A stretch of 64,000 nt of DNA. It comes from Flavobacteriales bacterium (GTDB lineage: Bacteria > Bacteroidota > Bacteroidia > JACJYZ01). Numbering within the stretch: the first letter of the stretch is position 1; the number at the start of each line of letters is the position of its first letter. Location of the stretch: contig JACJYZ010000004.1 in NCBI GenBank assembly GCA_020635855.1, forward strand, positions 620,001 through 684,000. Direction: 5' to 3'. A program made the translations under genes and the position numbers. The notes beneath the pieces are model-generated. The model was given only the letters and a program-made list of their open reading frames with translations, did no database searches and was not told where the DNA came from. Positions 52,909 to 60,973 of this stretch are shown piece after piece.

Positions 52909-55566
52909 TTCACGTGTGATGTAGGCGGCCAGCAACTTATGTGGTTCGCTTTTCTCACATCCTTCAAGGATATCCACAATTCTTTTCTTCTGTGCACTGG
53001 TCACATCCAGGTCTTTCTTGATGAACACATCCGAAGCGTTATTGTCACCGCCGGAAGTGGCTGAGGCGAGTTCCTGTTTCAGATAGTTTTCCTGGTGGTA
53101 ATAGCGGACCAGAAGCCGGATCAAACCGTCGAGTGCGGCATAGCGCACCTGCCATTGGTTTTCATCGCGCGCACCTTGTTGCATGATGTCAAGTCCCGAC
53201 CCAACTACTTCGTCCGGCTGCTTCTCCAGGTAGTTGCCATATGAGTCGTAGAACCCGTACCTGGAGTACCCAGAGATAAAGGGATAAATCTGCTGGAAGT
53301 AATCGTTCTTGTTTTTCACACCGTATTTGCCGTACATCTCGGCGATGGTCAGCTGAACATTTTCGTTCTTCACCGTTTCATAGGGAGAGGTGTACTTCTC
53401 ACATTGGGTTGAATCCATGTTGCACAATGCGGTAAGCGCAGTGGAAAGTACCTCGTAGGAAGAGTCGTTCAGGGCCGTTTGCATCAAACCCTTCACACCG
53501 TTGTCCGTCGGATATAGTTTGGCTAGGTTACGCATTGCGGATGCACGCAGGTCGGTTGAGTTGCCGTGTTGTGCCATATCTTCCAGTTGTTGGCGGAAGG
53601 CAAGGCTGTCATCCAGCTCCATTTTTGATAAAGCATTGAGTGCTTTTCGGGCAATGGATGCCTGTTTATCTTTCATGGCTTCCGTAAGCAGCGCACGATT
53701 TTCAGGGGTGTCGTTTTCGGCGAGTGCTTCCACGGCTTCCAGGCGATCCATGAACAGCGGTCCGTTAATATACAGGTACCGCCATTCCGCATCATCCTTC
53801 ACATCTTTCTTGTCACAAAGCAACATCTTTTCCGCATCCACATTCACCACATAGGGTTTCTCCGGCAGATCGAACACAAATTTTTCGCTGGATTTTTCAG
53901 CGGTGATGGCGTGGCGCACCACTTGTCCGTCGGCCTGGTAGATGTCTACTTGCATCGGTAGCTTAAAGTACCGGGTGCTGTCGGGATTCTGGGTTTGTTC
54001 AACGTAAACGATCTCCTGGTGAAGTGTGTCGTTATAGTAGCTGTGGAATGTAAGCCTGGGATGACCTTTATCCAGGAACCACTGGTTGAAGAACCAGTTC
54101 AGGTCTTCGCCCGTTACGGCTTCGAATGCCATCCTCAGGTTGTGGATCTCGGCATTCTGAAATTTGTTGTCTTCAAGGTATTTCCTGAGGGAAGCGTAGA
54201 ATGCCTCATCACCCACGTATTTGCGAAGCATGTGCAACACCCGGCCTCCTTTCTGGTAGGAGTGTCCGTCGAACATGTCTTCCCTGTCGTCATAATAGAA
54301 CCGGATCAGGTCCACCTGTTTGTAAGTGGCTTCTCCGAGGTAGTTCAAGAGGTCTTCGTTGAGGTGCTCATCGGCTTTCTCCCTCCCGTATTTGTGTTCC
54401 ATCCACATATACTCACCGTAGGTGGCGAACGACTCATTCAGGGGCAGGTTCGACCATGACTCGCAGGTTACCAGGTCGCCGAACCAGTGGTGAAACAGTT
54501 CGTGTGCGATCACATCCTCGTTGTCATCGTCGATCATCTCGCGGCGGGTGCGCTGCAGGAATTCTCCGTGTACAACGGCGGTTGTGTTTTCCATTGCACC
54601 GGAAACGAAGTCGCGCACGATGATCTGTGAGAACTTTTCCCAGGCATAGGGTATACCCAGTACGTTCGAATAAAACTCCAGCATTTCAGGCGTGTTGCCG
54701 AAAATATCGCGGGCGTAGGGTTCGTATGCATGTTCGAGGTAGTAATCCACCGCAATGTTTTTCCACTTGTCGTGTACCACCGCAAAGTCACCCACGGCTA
54801 CCATGGCGAGGTAAGGTGAGTGGGGCAGGGTTTGTTTCCAGGTATCGGTGCGGGTACCGTCGCCATTGTTCTTCTGTGAGATCAGCAATCCATTCGACAG
54901 GGTCACATATTGTGTGTCTACTGTGAGGCGGATCTGTTGGGTCATCTTGTCGTTGGGCGAGTCGTACGTGGGGAACCACCTGGAGTTGGCCTGGGTTTCA
55001 CCCTGCGACCAGATCTGTTTGGGTTTGTTGAGTTCTTCCCCGGTGGGATTGATGAAGTACAGTCCTTTGTCGGATGTGATGGCGTCACTGCCACCTGATT
55101 CTCCTTCATTGGGTTTGGCTGTGTAATCAATAGCCACGACATAGGTCTCATCCCGTGTATAGGTTTTGCTCAGGGCGATAGAGATCTGCTTTCCATCGTA
55201 CCGGTATTTGAGCGGTGTGTGATTGCCGTTGCTGACCATGTCAACGGCATGCAGGTCGAAATTCTGGGCATCCAGTACCAGGGTATCTTCCGGATAGAAA
55301 TGGGGCTTGGCAGTGATTTCCGCTTTTCCGAGTACCCATTGGTTTTGCCAGTCGAACTTCAGGTCCAGGTTGGTGTTGGTGATGTCGGTATAGCGGGTGC
55401 GGCTGGGCTGGTACATCAGGGGTGTTACAATGGCAGGTTCAAGTTGAACAGTGGGTGCGGCAATGTCAGGGGTGGCTGCAATTTTGTGCCCCGGTTTACA
55501 GGCCGGTAAAAAAGCGATTAAACAAGCGGGGGCTAGGAGAAGAAGGGCGCGGGATGTCATCATCAT
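52873..55566 (-). CDS. M1 family zinc aminopeptidase with C-terminal HEAT-like repeats, lipoprotein
   Basis: 897 residues from the first of three consecutive ATG codons (55566, 55563, 55560); a lipobox FLPAC follows, so it is probably lipid-anchored. M1 signatures: exopeptidase motif GAMENTTAVVH (residues 323-327 for GAMEN), zinc site HELFHHWFGD (355-359) with the third ligand Glu378 in NESFATYGE. Residues about 600-890 are helical repeats with HEAT-like spacing (LDDSLAFRQQLEDMAQHGNS; LRASAMRNLAKLYPT). A promoter ends about 7 nt before the first ATG, suggesting a leaderless transcript. Longer reading frame upstream is rejected for that reason. Confidence 0.92.
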   Translation of the reverse strand: MMMTSRALLLLAPACLIAFLPACKPGHKIAATPDIAAPTVQLEPAIVTPLMYQPSRTRYTDITNTNLDLKFDWQNQWVLGKAEITAKPHFYPEDTLVLDAQNFDLHAVDMVSNGNHTPLKYRYDGKQISIALSKTYTRDETYVVAIDYTAKPNEGESGGSDAITSDKGLYFINPTGEELNKPKQIWSQGETQANSRWFPTYDSPNDKMTQQIRLTVDTQYVTLSNGLLISQKNNGDGTRTDTWKQTLPHSPYLAMVAVGDFAVVHDKWKNIAVDYYLEHAYEPYARDIFGNTPEMLEFYSNVLGIPYAWEKFSQIIVRDFVSGAMENTTAVVHGEFLQRTRREMIDDDNEDVIAHELFHHWFGDLVTCESWSNLPLNESFATYGEYMWMEHKYGREKADEHLNEDLLNYLGEATYKQVDLIRFYYDDREDMFDGHSYQKGGRVLHMLRKYVGDEAFYASLRKYLEDNKFQNAEIHNLRMAFEAVTGEDLNWFFNQWFLDKGHPRLTFHSYYNDTLHQEIVYVEQTQNPDSTRYFKLPMQVDIYQADGQVVRHAITAEKSSEKFVFDLPEKPYVVNVDAEKMLLCDKKDVKDDAEWRYLYINGPLFMDRLEAVEALAENDTPENRALLTEAMKDKQASIARKALNALSKMELDDSLAFRQQLEDMAQHGNSTDLRASAMRNLAKLYPTDNGVKGLMQTALNDSSYEVLSTALTALCNMDSTQCEKYTSPYETVKNENVQLTIAEMYGKYGVKNKNDYFQQIYPFISGYSRYGFYDSYGNYLEKQPDEVVGSGLDIMQQGARDENQWQVRYAALDGLIRLLVRYYHQENYLKQELASATSGGDNNASDVFIKKDLDVTSAQKKRIVDILEGCEKSEPHKLLAAYITRELDAFRAASSGK

Positions 55567-55572
55567 GGTGGT

Positions 55573-55602
55573 CAAATATGACCAAAAAAGGTCTAATTTC
55601 AA
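55573..55602 (-). promoter_or_regulatory. Candidate promoter of the M1 peptidase gene
   Basis: Reverse strand TTG (55602-55600), 19-nt spacer, CATATTTG (55580-55573), one mismatch to TAnnTTTG. Expected transcription start falls at or within a few nt of the ATG at 55566. Confidence 0.5.
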
Positions 55603-55623
55603 ATGGCGGTCATGGGAATCTGT

Positions 55624-55631
55624 TATCTTTG
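55624..55631 (+). promoter_or_regulatory. Candidate -7 element before the biotin-carrier gene
   Basis: TATCTTTG, a perfect TAnnTTTG, ends 5 nt before the ATG at 55637, which would give an essentially leaderless mRNA. No TTG at the expected upstream distance. Confidence 0.45.
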
Positions 55632-55636
55632 CTTCC

Positions 55637-56149
55637 ATGTCGGAGTACCACATAAACGTAAACTGTAAAAAAAGTTTCAAAGTGAGTCTGGATCAGGATT
55701 CAGGCTGGAACGGCCAGTTGGATGGCAAGCCGTTTTCGCTGGATGTGGTGAAAGAAGCTGACGGAAACTGGCATGTGATCCGTGGGCATCGTTCTTACCG
55801 GGTGGACCTGCTTGAAGCGGTTCCTGCCGACAAATCCTTTGTTTTTCTGATCAATGGCCAAAAGCATACGGTTAAAGTAGACGATCGTTTTGACCAGTTG
55901 TTGCATTCGATGGGACTCGATGCGCACCTGGCCGCCAAGGTCGATGCGGTAAAAGCACCGATGCCGGGCAAGGTATTGAAGGTGCAGGTTCAGGAAGGCC
56001 AGGAAGTTGCCGAAGGAGATGCATTGCTTGTTCTGGAAGCGATGAAGATGGAGAACGTGATCAAATCGCCCGCCACCTCCACCGTGAAAAAAATACACGT
56101 GGAAGCAGGCGCAACGGTTGAAAAAAACCAGCTGCTCATCAGCTTCTGA
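55637..56149 (+). CDS. Biotin carboxyl carrier domain protein
   Basis: 170 residues from ATG 55637 (the longer open frame runs into the divergent gene's promoter). Residues about 1-95 are an unrecognised N-domain with WHVIRGHRSYRVDLLE; residues 103-170 are a biotinyl domain: VKAPMPGKVLKVQVQEGQEV, biotin-accepting Lys137 in LEAMKMEN. In Bacteroidota such proteins are carrier subunits of acyl-CoA carboxylases (for example propionyl/methylmalonyl type) encoded apart from the transferase; the partner enzyme is not in this window. Confidence 0.88.
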   Translation: MSEYHINVNCKKSFKVSLDQDSGWNGQLDGKPFSLDVVKEADGNWHVIRGHRSYRVDLLEAVPADKSFVFLINGQKHTVKVDDRFDQLLHSMGLDAHLAAKVDAVKAPMPGKVLKVQVQEGQEVAEGDALLVLEAMKMENVIKSPATSTVKKIHVEAGATVEKNQLLISF

Positions 56150-56193
56150 TCATCCGACGATTCTTTGAAATCCCCACCCCGTAGCACTTGCCA

Positions 56194-56215
56194 CCCTGTA
56201 GCAGTTGCTACAGGG
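56194..56215. repeat. Short perfect hairpin
   Basis: CCCTGTAGCA and TGCTACAGGG are perfect inverted arms separated by 2 nt, so a 9-bp stem with a 4-nt loop is feasible. Located 45 nt after the biotin-carrier stop with no T-run; may be a weak terminator or small repeat. A related GTAGCACTTGCCA word lies just before it. Confidence 0.55.
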
Positions 56216-56246
56216 CCATCATCTAAACCCAAAACATCCCATTACC

Positions 56247-56924
56247 ATGAAACACATACCTTATTATTCGCTATTCCTGTTTGCAGGAACCCTCCTTTTG
56301 TCTGCATGCGGTGGATCCGAAACGGAAGCCCCTGCAGAAGAAACCCCTGCAGCTGAAGCGCCGGCACCTGCGCCCACATGCAAGTACAGTTACGACAACA
56401 GCACCACCAAGGCTTACTGGACAGCCTATAAACACACCGATAAGGTGGAAGTCAAGGGCACGTTCGACAGCCTGGAAGTGGTGCAGGCGGCCATCACCGA
56501 CCAGCCGCAGGATCTGCTGAACGGCGCTACGTTTTCGATTTTCACCGGCAGTGTGAACTCATCCGATGCCACCCGCGACCAGAAGATCGTGAACTTCTTT
56601 TTCGGAAAGATGACCGGCGGCGAGGTGCTCACGGGCAGCCTGAGTGATGTGAACGGTTCGGCCGATAGCGGCACCGTGTCCGTTTCCCTGATGATGAACG
56701 GCGTTGAGAACAAGCTGGAAGGCCATTATGCGATCGAAGGAGAAGAACTGTCGTTGCGTGCCGATTTCGATTTCAACAATTGGAACGCACAGGCGTCCCT
56801 GGACGCTTTGCAAAAGGCGTGTGCCGAAAAGCACACGGGCAAAGACGGGGTAACCAAGTTCTGGCCGGAAGGCAAGATACTCATCCGCACCACCATCAAA
56901 AAGGAATGCGATACGGCTAGCTAA
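56247..56924 (+). CDS. YceI-like lipoprotein
   Basis: 225 residues from ATG 56247. Lipobox LLSAC followed by an Ala/Pro/Glu linker (ETEAPAEETPAAEAPAPAP). The mature domain resembles the YceI/lipid-binding beta-barrel family (YDNSTTKAYWTAYKHTDKVE, VKGTFDSLEV, GATFSIFTGSVNSSDATRDQ, KIVNFFFGKM). Some YceI proteins bind isoprenoids; ligand here unknown. Followed by a strong terminator shared with the convergent kinase gene. Confidence 0.78.
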   Translation: MKHIPYYSLFLFAGTLLLSACGGSETEAPAEETPAAEAPAPAPTCKYSYDNSTTKAYWTAYKHTDKVEVKGTFDSLEVVQAAITDQPQDLLNGATFSIFTGSVNSSDATRDQKIVNFFFGKMTGGEVLTGSLSDVNGSADSGTVSVSLMMNGVENKLEGHYAIEGEELSLRADFDFNNWNAQASLDALQKACAEKHTGKDGVTKFWPEGKILIRTTIKKECDTAS

Positions 56925-56945
56925 GACCGGCATCTCCGATTCAAC

Positions 56946-56979
56946 AAAAAACCCACCTCCGGAAAGAGGTGGGTTTTTT
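56946..56979. terminator. Bidirectional rho-independent terminator
   Basis: AAAAAACCCACCTC - CGGAAA - GAGGTGGGTTTTTT: 14-bp stem with A/T flanks, works for both the YceI-like gene (+) and the PfkB kinase gene (-). Confidence 0.92.
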
Positions 56980-56999
56980 GTTAGGCAGATGATAAGGAA

Positions 57000-57929
57000 T
57001 CAACTTTCCACCAGGTCGATGTCGAATTGTACCAGCTGAACAAAATCACTCAGTCGGTTGTCCAACTCCTTGTCTGAAATGTTTACCAGGCGTTCGGTGC
57101 CGAATTTCTCCACGCAGAAGGAGGCCATGGCCGAACCGTGAATGACGGCCCGTTTCATGTTTTCAAAGTCAATGGCGTTGCGGCTGGCAAGGAAACCGGT
57201 GAAGCCGCCGGCGAATGTATCACCTGCGCCGGTGGGGTCGTACACTTCCTCCAGGGGCAGGGCGGGCGCGAAGAACACCTGTTTCCCGTGGAACAGGAGG
57301 GCGCCGTGTTCGCCTTTCTTGATGATGAGGTATTTCGGGCCCATTTCCATGATCTGCTGGGCTGCTTTCACAAGTGAGTAATCTCCGGCCAGCTGACGGG
57401 CTTCTTCGTCGTTGATGGAGAGCACGTCCACCATTGCCATGGTTTTGCGGAGCTCGTCCATGGCCACATCCATCCAGAAATTCATGGTGTCCATCACGAT
57501 GAGCTTCGGGCGCACGGGCAACTGTTCGAGCACCTGGCGTTGCACGTTGGGGGCCAGGTTGCCCAGCATCACGAAGTCGGGCCGTTTGTAGTCATCCGGA
57601 AGAATGGGGTTGAACGTTTCCAATACATTGAGCTCGGTTACGAGGGTATCGCGGGAATTCATGTCGTTGTGGTAGCGACCTGACCAGAAGAAGGATTTCT
57701 CGCCTTTGCGAATTTCAAGTCCGTCCAGGTTGATGCCGCGTTTGGTGAGCATGTCCATGCCCGATTGGGGGAAGTCGTCGCCCACCACGGAAACGAGGTT
57801 GATATTTTGTGTGAAGTAGGAAGCTGAAAGCCCTATGTAGGTGGCGGCACCGCCTATGATGCGGTCGGTTTTCCCGAAGGGGGTTTCAATGGCGTCGAAT
57901 GCTACGGTTCCGATAACTAATAGACTCAT
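57000..57929 (-). CDS. PfkB family sugar/nucleoside kinase
   Basis: 309 residues. PfkB signatures: GGAATYIGLSASYF near the start (substrate side), VSVVGDDFPQSGMDML, and VYDPTGAGDTFAGGFTGFL with catalytic Asp237 and the anion hole. Related to ribokinase/adenosine-kinase-type enzymes; the substrate cannot be told from sequence. Solitary gene ending at the bidirectional terminator. Confidence 0.88.
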   Translation of the reverse strand: MSLLVIGTVAFDAIETPFGKTDRIIGGAATYIGLSASYFTQNINLVSVVGDDFPQSGMDMLTKRGINLDGLEIRKGEKSFFWSGRYHNDMNSRDTLVTELNVLETFNPILPDDYKRPDFVMLGNLAPNVQRQVLEQLPVRPKLIVMDTMNFWMDVAMDELRKTMAMVDVLSINDEEARQLAGDYSLVKAAQQIMEMGPKYLIIKKGEHGALLFHGKQVFFAPALPLEEVYDPTGAGDTFAGGFTGFLASRNAIDFENMKRAVIHGSAMASFCVEKFGTERLVNISDKELDNRLSDFVQLVQFDIDLVES

Positions 57930-58022
57930 GGAGTTGTTTTGGGTTTTGGGTTTGCAATCGGTGCGAAGATAGGAATGATCAGCATACTATGTAGAGCAAC
58001 AGCATACAGCAAGGGCATACAC

Positions 58023-58054
58023 CCCTCCTTCGCCGAGGCTACGGCGGGCAAGCA
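58023..58054. repeat. Dispersed 32-bp intergenic repeat, copy 2
   Basis: CCCTCCTTCGC-n-GCTACGGCGGGCAAGCA, three differences from copy 1 at 17304-17335. Sits upstream of the tRNA-Asn promoter. Confidence 0.7.
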
Positions 58055-58070
58055 TACCGTAAGAAGCTTC

Positions 58071-58101
58071 TTGCATAATTGATCGGTATGGCGTAATATT
58101 G
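58071..58101 (+). promoter_or_regulatory. Candidate promoter of tRNA-Asn
   Basis: TTG (58071-58073), 20-nt spacer, TAATATTG (58094-58101), one mismatch to TAnnTTTG; transcription would begin about 15-20 nt before the tRNA. Confidence 0.5.
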
Positions 58102-58124
58102 CACTCCCTAAAAAGGGAAAACAT

Positions 58125-58198
58125 TCCTCCTTAGCTCAGTTGGTTAGAGCATCTGACTGTTAATCAGAGGGTCGCTGGTTCAAGTCCAGCAGGGGGAG
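58125..58198 (+). tRNA. tRNA-Asn (anticodon GTT)
   Basis: 74-nt cloverleaf. Acceptor TCCTCCT pairs with AGGGGGA (one T-G pair), D-arm TAGCTCAGTTGGTTAGAGC, anticodon stem TCTGA/TCAGA with loop CTGTTAA, anticodon GTT at 58159-58161, and T-arm GCTGGTTCAAGTCCAGC. Discriminator base G; the 3' CCA is not encoded and must be added. Confidence 0.95.
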
Positions 58199-58271
58199 CA
58201 AGACAGCAAGAGTGTGAGATCAGAGCGCGTAGGTGCTTTACTCTCACAACTCACCCTGGAACTCAAAACTG

Positions 58272-58306
58272 AAAAAAACCCTGCTTCGAAAGAGGTGGGG
58301 TTTTTT
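58272..58306 (+). terminator. Rho-independent terminator downstream of tRNA-Asn
   Basis: Seven A residues, CCCTGCTTC, GAAAGAGGTGGGG, six T residues: imperfect stem with a T-run, 74 nt after the tRNA end. Confidence 0.65.
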
Positions 58307-58351
58307 GTTTTCCTGACCTGGTATAGAAGAAACCGTTGATGGAAGCGATTT

Positions 58352-58419
58352 TTTTAACCACATAGGCACATAAGTCACAATAGAAAAACTATGTGTGCTA
58401 TGTGCCTATGTGGTTAAAA
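58352..58419. repeat. Inverted repeat with 21-bp perfect outer arms
   Basis: TTTTAACCACATAGGCACAT (from 58352) is repeated in reverse complement ending at 58419; the arms continue imperfectly inward to about 58383/58389. Same general build as 8126-8206 and typical of short dispersed Bacteroidota intergenic palindromes. Confidence 0.7.
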
Positions 58420-58868
58420 TATTTTTATTCCTCTATGCTCTCCGGCCCCCATAATATCCTGCTTTTCTCAACATACCATCTTTTCTTGTGGTATTCATTG
58501 TATTGTTCATGTCATTAATTATCTAATAAAAATAAGGTTGATTCACGGACAATTTTCGATCGTATACCTCGACCATATAAGCTATAAACAGTAGATATAC
58601 ACTTATAATTCAATTCCAATCCTACCGTATTTAACCTATGTATTTTTAGTGCGTAGGTGATTTGATCTAACATCTAATCCGGATTCAGAATGGGGGTAAC
58701 TTATCCCAAATGCCGCTTCCACCCAAGTATTCACAGGGCCCTTGAAAAATAAGGAAAAAATGACTTTTTAACTGAATCTTTTTCGAGTGAAAAAGGTACA
58801 AGGCAACCACAAGTTCATAAGGTGCTTTCAGGGAAAATATCTCAAGAAAACAATTAATATAAAACGTT
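58420..58868. other. AT-rich intergenic region without recognised genes
   Basis: About 450 bp. Both strands have short open frames (58685-58972 minus, 58787-59074 plus) with no protein-like pattern. It presumably holds the promoter and leader of the T9SS gene at 58869, but I see no full promoter match. Confidence 0.5.
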
Positions 58869-59357
58869 ATGATGAATGTAAAAATAATAAAACTAAGCGC
58901 CCTACTCATCCTTATTGGTTCCGGCGGTACATACGCCCAGGATGCCACACTGGCAACGGGCGGAGATGCCACCGGGGCGGGTGGCAGTGTAAGCTACTCG
59001 GTTGGCCAGGTATCTTACACACACCCGGTAGGTTCATCTGGAACTGTAGCGGAAGGGGTACAGCAGCCCTATGAAATCTTCATTTATACGGGCACGGATG
59101 TCAAAAACATCCAGTTGGGCCTTTCGGCATATCCCAACCCTGCCACCAACTACCTGATGTTGGATGTATCTGACACAGATCCCTCCACTTTGAATTTTCA
59201 GTTGTTGAACCTGGAAGGAAGGCTACTGGAAAGCGATCAGCTGGAAAACCCGCATACAACCATTGAGTTGAACCATTTCCCCCCGGGGACTTATTTCCTG
59301 AAGGTTTCCGACAAGGACAAAGCGGTTAAAACATTCAAAATTGTCAAGAATCAATAA
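58869..59357 (+). CDS. Small T9SS type A sorting-domain protein
   Basis: 162 residues (ATG 58869 or the next codon). Signal peptide ending TYAQ. Short mature segment with the pattern ATGGDATGAGGSVSYSVGQV and EGVQQPYEIFIYTG, known from many small Flavobacteriia proteins; then a sorting domain (LSAYPNPATNYLMLDV, LLNLEGRLLESDQL, FPPGTYFLKVSDK). The protein is little more than a leader plus sorting tail; role unknown. The fibre-like gene starts 37 nt downstream and is probably co-transcribed. Confidence 0.8.
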   Translation: MMNVKIIKLSALLILIGSGGTYAQDATLATGGDATGAGGSVSYSVGQVSYTHPVGSSGTVAEGVQQPYEIFIYTGTDVKNIQLGLSAYPNPATNYLMLDVSDTDPSTLNFQLLNLEGRLLESDQLENPHTTIELNHFPPGTYFLKVSDKDKAVKTFKIVKNQ

Positions 59358-59394
59358 ACCCCTTTTTGATATCACTTATATAAATGCATATGTC

Positions 59395-60864
59395 ATGAAC
59401 AAAATAGCTACTACTATCTGTGCCCTTGCAATCTCCTTAAGCGCGTTTGCGCAGGCACCTGAAAAAATGAGCTACCAGGCGGTAATCCGGGATGCCGGAA
59501 ACGTGCTGGTGACCAACCAGAATGTGGGTATGCAAATAAGCATTTTGCAGGGGGCTCCGAATGGTACGCCCGTGTATGTGGAGACCCAAATGCCCATGAG
59601 CAACCTCAACGGTTTGGTAACCATTGAAATCGGTGCAGGATCCGTTGTTTCCGGTGCTTTCAATACCATCGACTGGAGCAATGGCCCCTACTTCATTAAA
59701 ACAGAAACAGACCCGGTGGGAGGTACCTCGTACTCCATCATGGGAACAAGTGAACTGTTAAGTGTACCCTATGCCCTGCATGCAAAGACGGCCGAAAGCA
59801 TTTCCGGTACAATTCCCGAATTGGATCCCGTGTTCATGAATTCCATCGTAGGAAGCATCACTACAATGGATACAGCCAATTGGAATCACCATACCATTGA
59901 TACAGATACCCATCTCACCGAATCGGAAGTGGATGCCTTTGTGAGCAACAACGGTTACCTGACTTCTGAAGTGGATGGTTCTGTGACCAATGAAATCCAA
60001 AGCTTGAGCCTCAGCAATGACACCTTATACCTGAGTGGTGGTGGATCTGTGAAGTTGCCAGCCGGATTTGACGGCGACTTTACCAACCTGAGTAACATTC
60101 CCTCCGGCTTGTCGGATGGTGATGACGACACCCATCTGACGGAATCGGAAGTGGATGCCTTTGTGAGCAACAACGGCTACCTGACTTCTGAAGTGGATGG
60201 TTCTGTGACCAATGAAATCCAAAGCTTGAGCCTCAGCAATGACACACTGTACCTGAGTGATGGCGGATCTGTGAAGTTACCTGCCGGTTTTGATGGCGAC
60301 TTCACCAACCTGAGCAACATTCCCTCCGGCTTGTCGGATGGTGATGACGACACCCATCTGACGGAATCGGAAGTGGATGCCTTTGTGAGCAACAACGGTT
60401 ACCTGACTTCTGAAGTGGATGGTTCTGTAACCAATGAAATCCAAACCATTTCCCGTTCGGGCACAACGGTTACCCTGAGCAATGGTGGCGGAAGCTTTAC
60501 CGACAGTGTGAATGTGTATACTGCGGGTACCGGAATAGACATTACGAACAATGTGGTAAGCGCAACGGCATCGTCAAAAAACATACTCTATCTTACTGCG
60601 GATTCAGTTTTGACATCATCCGATGACATGCTTGTTTTCATTGACGGCGCCTATAAAGTAACCATGCCTGCCTCACCTGCCAACGGACAGGAAATTGTCT
60701 TGTGTACCAAGAATGGCAGTGCAAGCATCGATGCAAATACCGGACGTGTGTTTCAAATTGCATTGACAACATTCGCTTCTTTGACCTTTACAACGGGAAG
60801 TACAAACATGTATCGCTGCATTTACAGCAGTGACCTGGATACCTGGTTCATCCTGTATACCTAA
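59395..60864 (+). CDS. Exported fibre-like surface protein with 74-residue tandem repeats
   Basis: 489 residues from ATG 59395, opening a signal peptide (MNKIATTICALAISLSAFAQ). Residues about 20-140 are a conserved N-domain seen in many Flavobacteriales exported proteins (APEKMSYQAVIRDAGN; GMQISILQGAPNGTPVY; LLSVPYALHAKTAE). Residues about 172-351 contain two full 74-residue repeats and a partial third (THLTESEVDAFVSNNGYLTS; SVTNEIQ; SGLSDGDDD), with a look of phage-tail-fibre or trimeric coiled segments. The C-terminal ~120 residues are a different globular part (LTADSVLTSSDDMLVFIDG; ...YSSDLDTWFILYT). No sorting domain and no intramolecular chaperone seen. Function unknown; adhesion is a guess. 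Confidence 0.78.
   Translation: MNKIATTICALAISLSAFAQAPEKMSYQAVIRDAGNVLVTNQNVGMQISILQGAPNGTPVYVETQMPMSNLNGLVTIEIGAGSVVSGAFNTIDWSNGPYFIKTETDPVGGTSYSIMGTSELLSVPYALHAKTAESISGTIPELDPVFMNSIVGSITTMDTANWNHHTIDTDTHLTESEVDAFVSNNGYLTSEVDGSVTNEIQSLSLSNDTLYLSGGGSVKLPAGFDGDFTNLSNIPSGLSDGDDDTHLTESEVDAFVSNNGYLTSEVDGSVTNEIQSLSLSNDTLYLSDGGSVKLPAGFDGDFTNLSNIPSGLSDGDDDTHLTESEVDAFVSNNGYLTSEVDGSVTNEIQTISRSGTTVTLSNGGGSFTDSVNVYTAGTGIDITNNVVSATASSKNILYLTADSVLTSSDDMLVFIDGAYKVTMPASPANGQEIVLCTKNGSASIDANTGRVFQIALTTFASLTFTTGSTNMYRCIYSSDLDTWFILYT
59908..60448 (+). repeat. 222-bp tandem direct repeats inside the fibre-like gene
   Basis: Units at 59908-60129 and 60130-60351, with a partial third to about 60448. The two full units differ at roughly 15 of 222 positions but by only one residue (Gly/Asp in the YLSGGG / YLSDGG segment), so most changes are synonymous. 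Confidence 0.9.
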
Positions 60865-60905
60865 ACTTGAGATCACAGGAAAGAAGATTCCCTGAAGATC
60901 TATAG

Positions 60906-60946
60906 AAAAAAAAAGCCCGGCTTCCAATCGAAGCCGGGCTTTTTTG
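60906..60946. terminator. Bidirectional rho-independent terminator
   Basis: A-run, AAGCCCGGCTTC - CAATC - GAAGCCGGGCTT, T-run: a 12-bp GC-rich stem between the fibre-like gene (+) and the protease gene (-). Confidence 0.93.
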
Positions 60947-60973
60947 CTCTTACAGTACGCAGTTGCTCGTGCT

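Noticed and set aside
58685..58972. Reverse-strand 95-codon frame
   Set aside because: It overlaps the start and signal peptide of the well-supported T9SS gene at 58869.
59908..60448. CRISPR array
   Set aside because: Units are 222 bp, in frame, and encode protein repeats; there are no short repeats with unique spacers.
59395..60864. Prophage tail-fibre region
   Set aside because: The protein has a signal peptide and an N-domain typical of exported Bacteroidota proteins, and no other phage genes are near.
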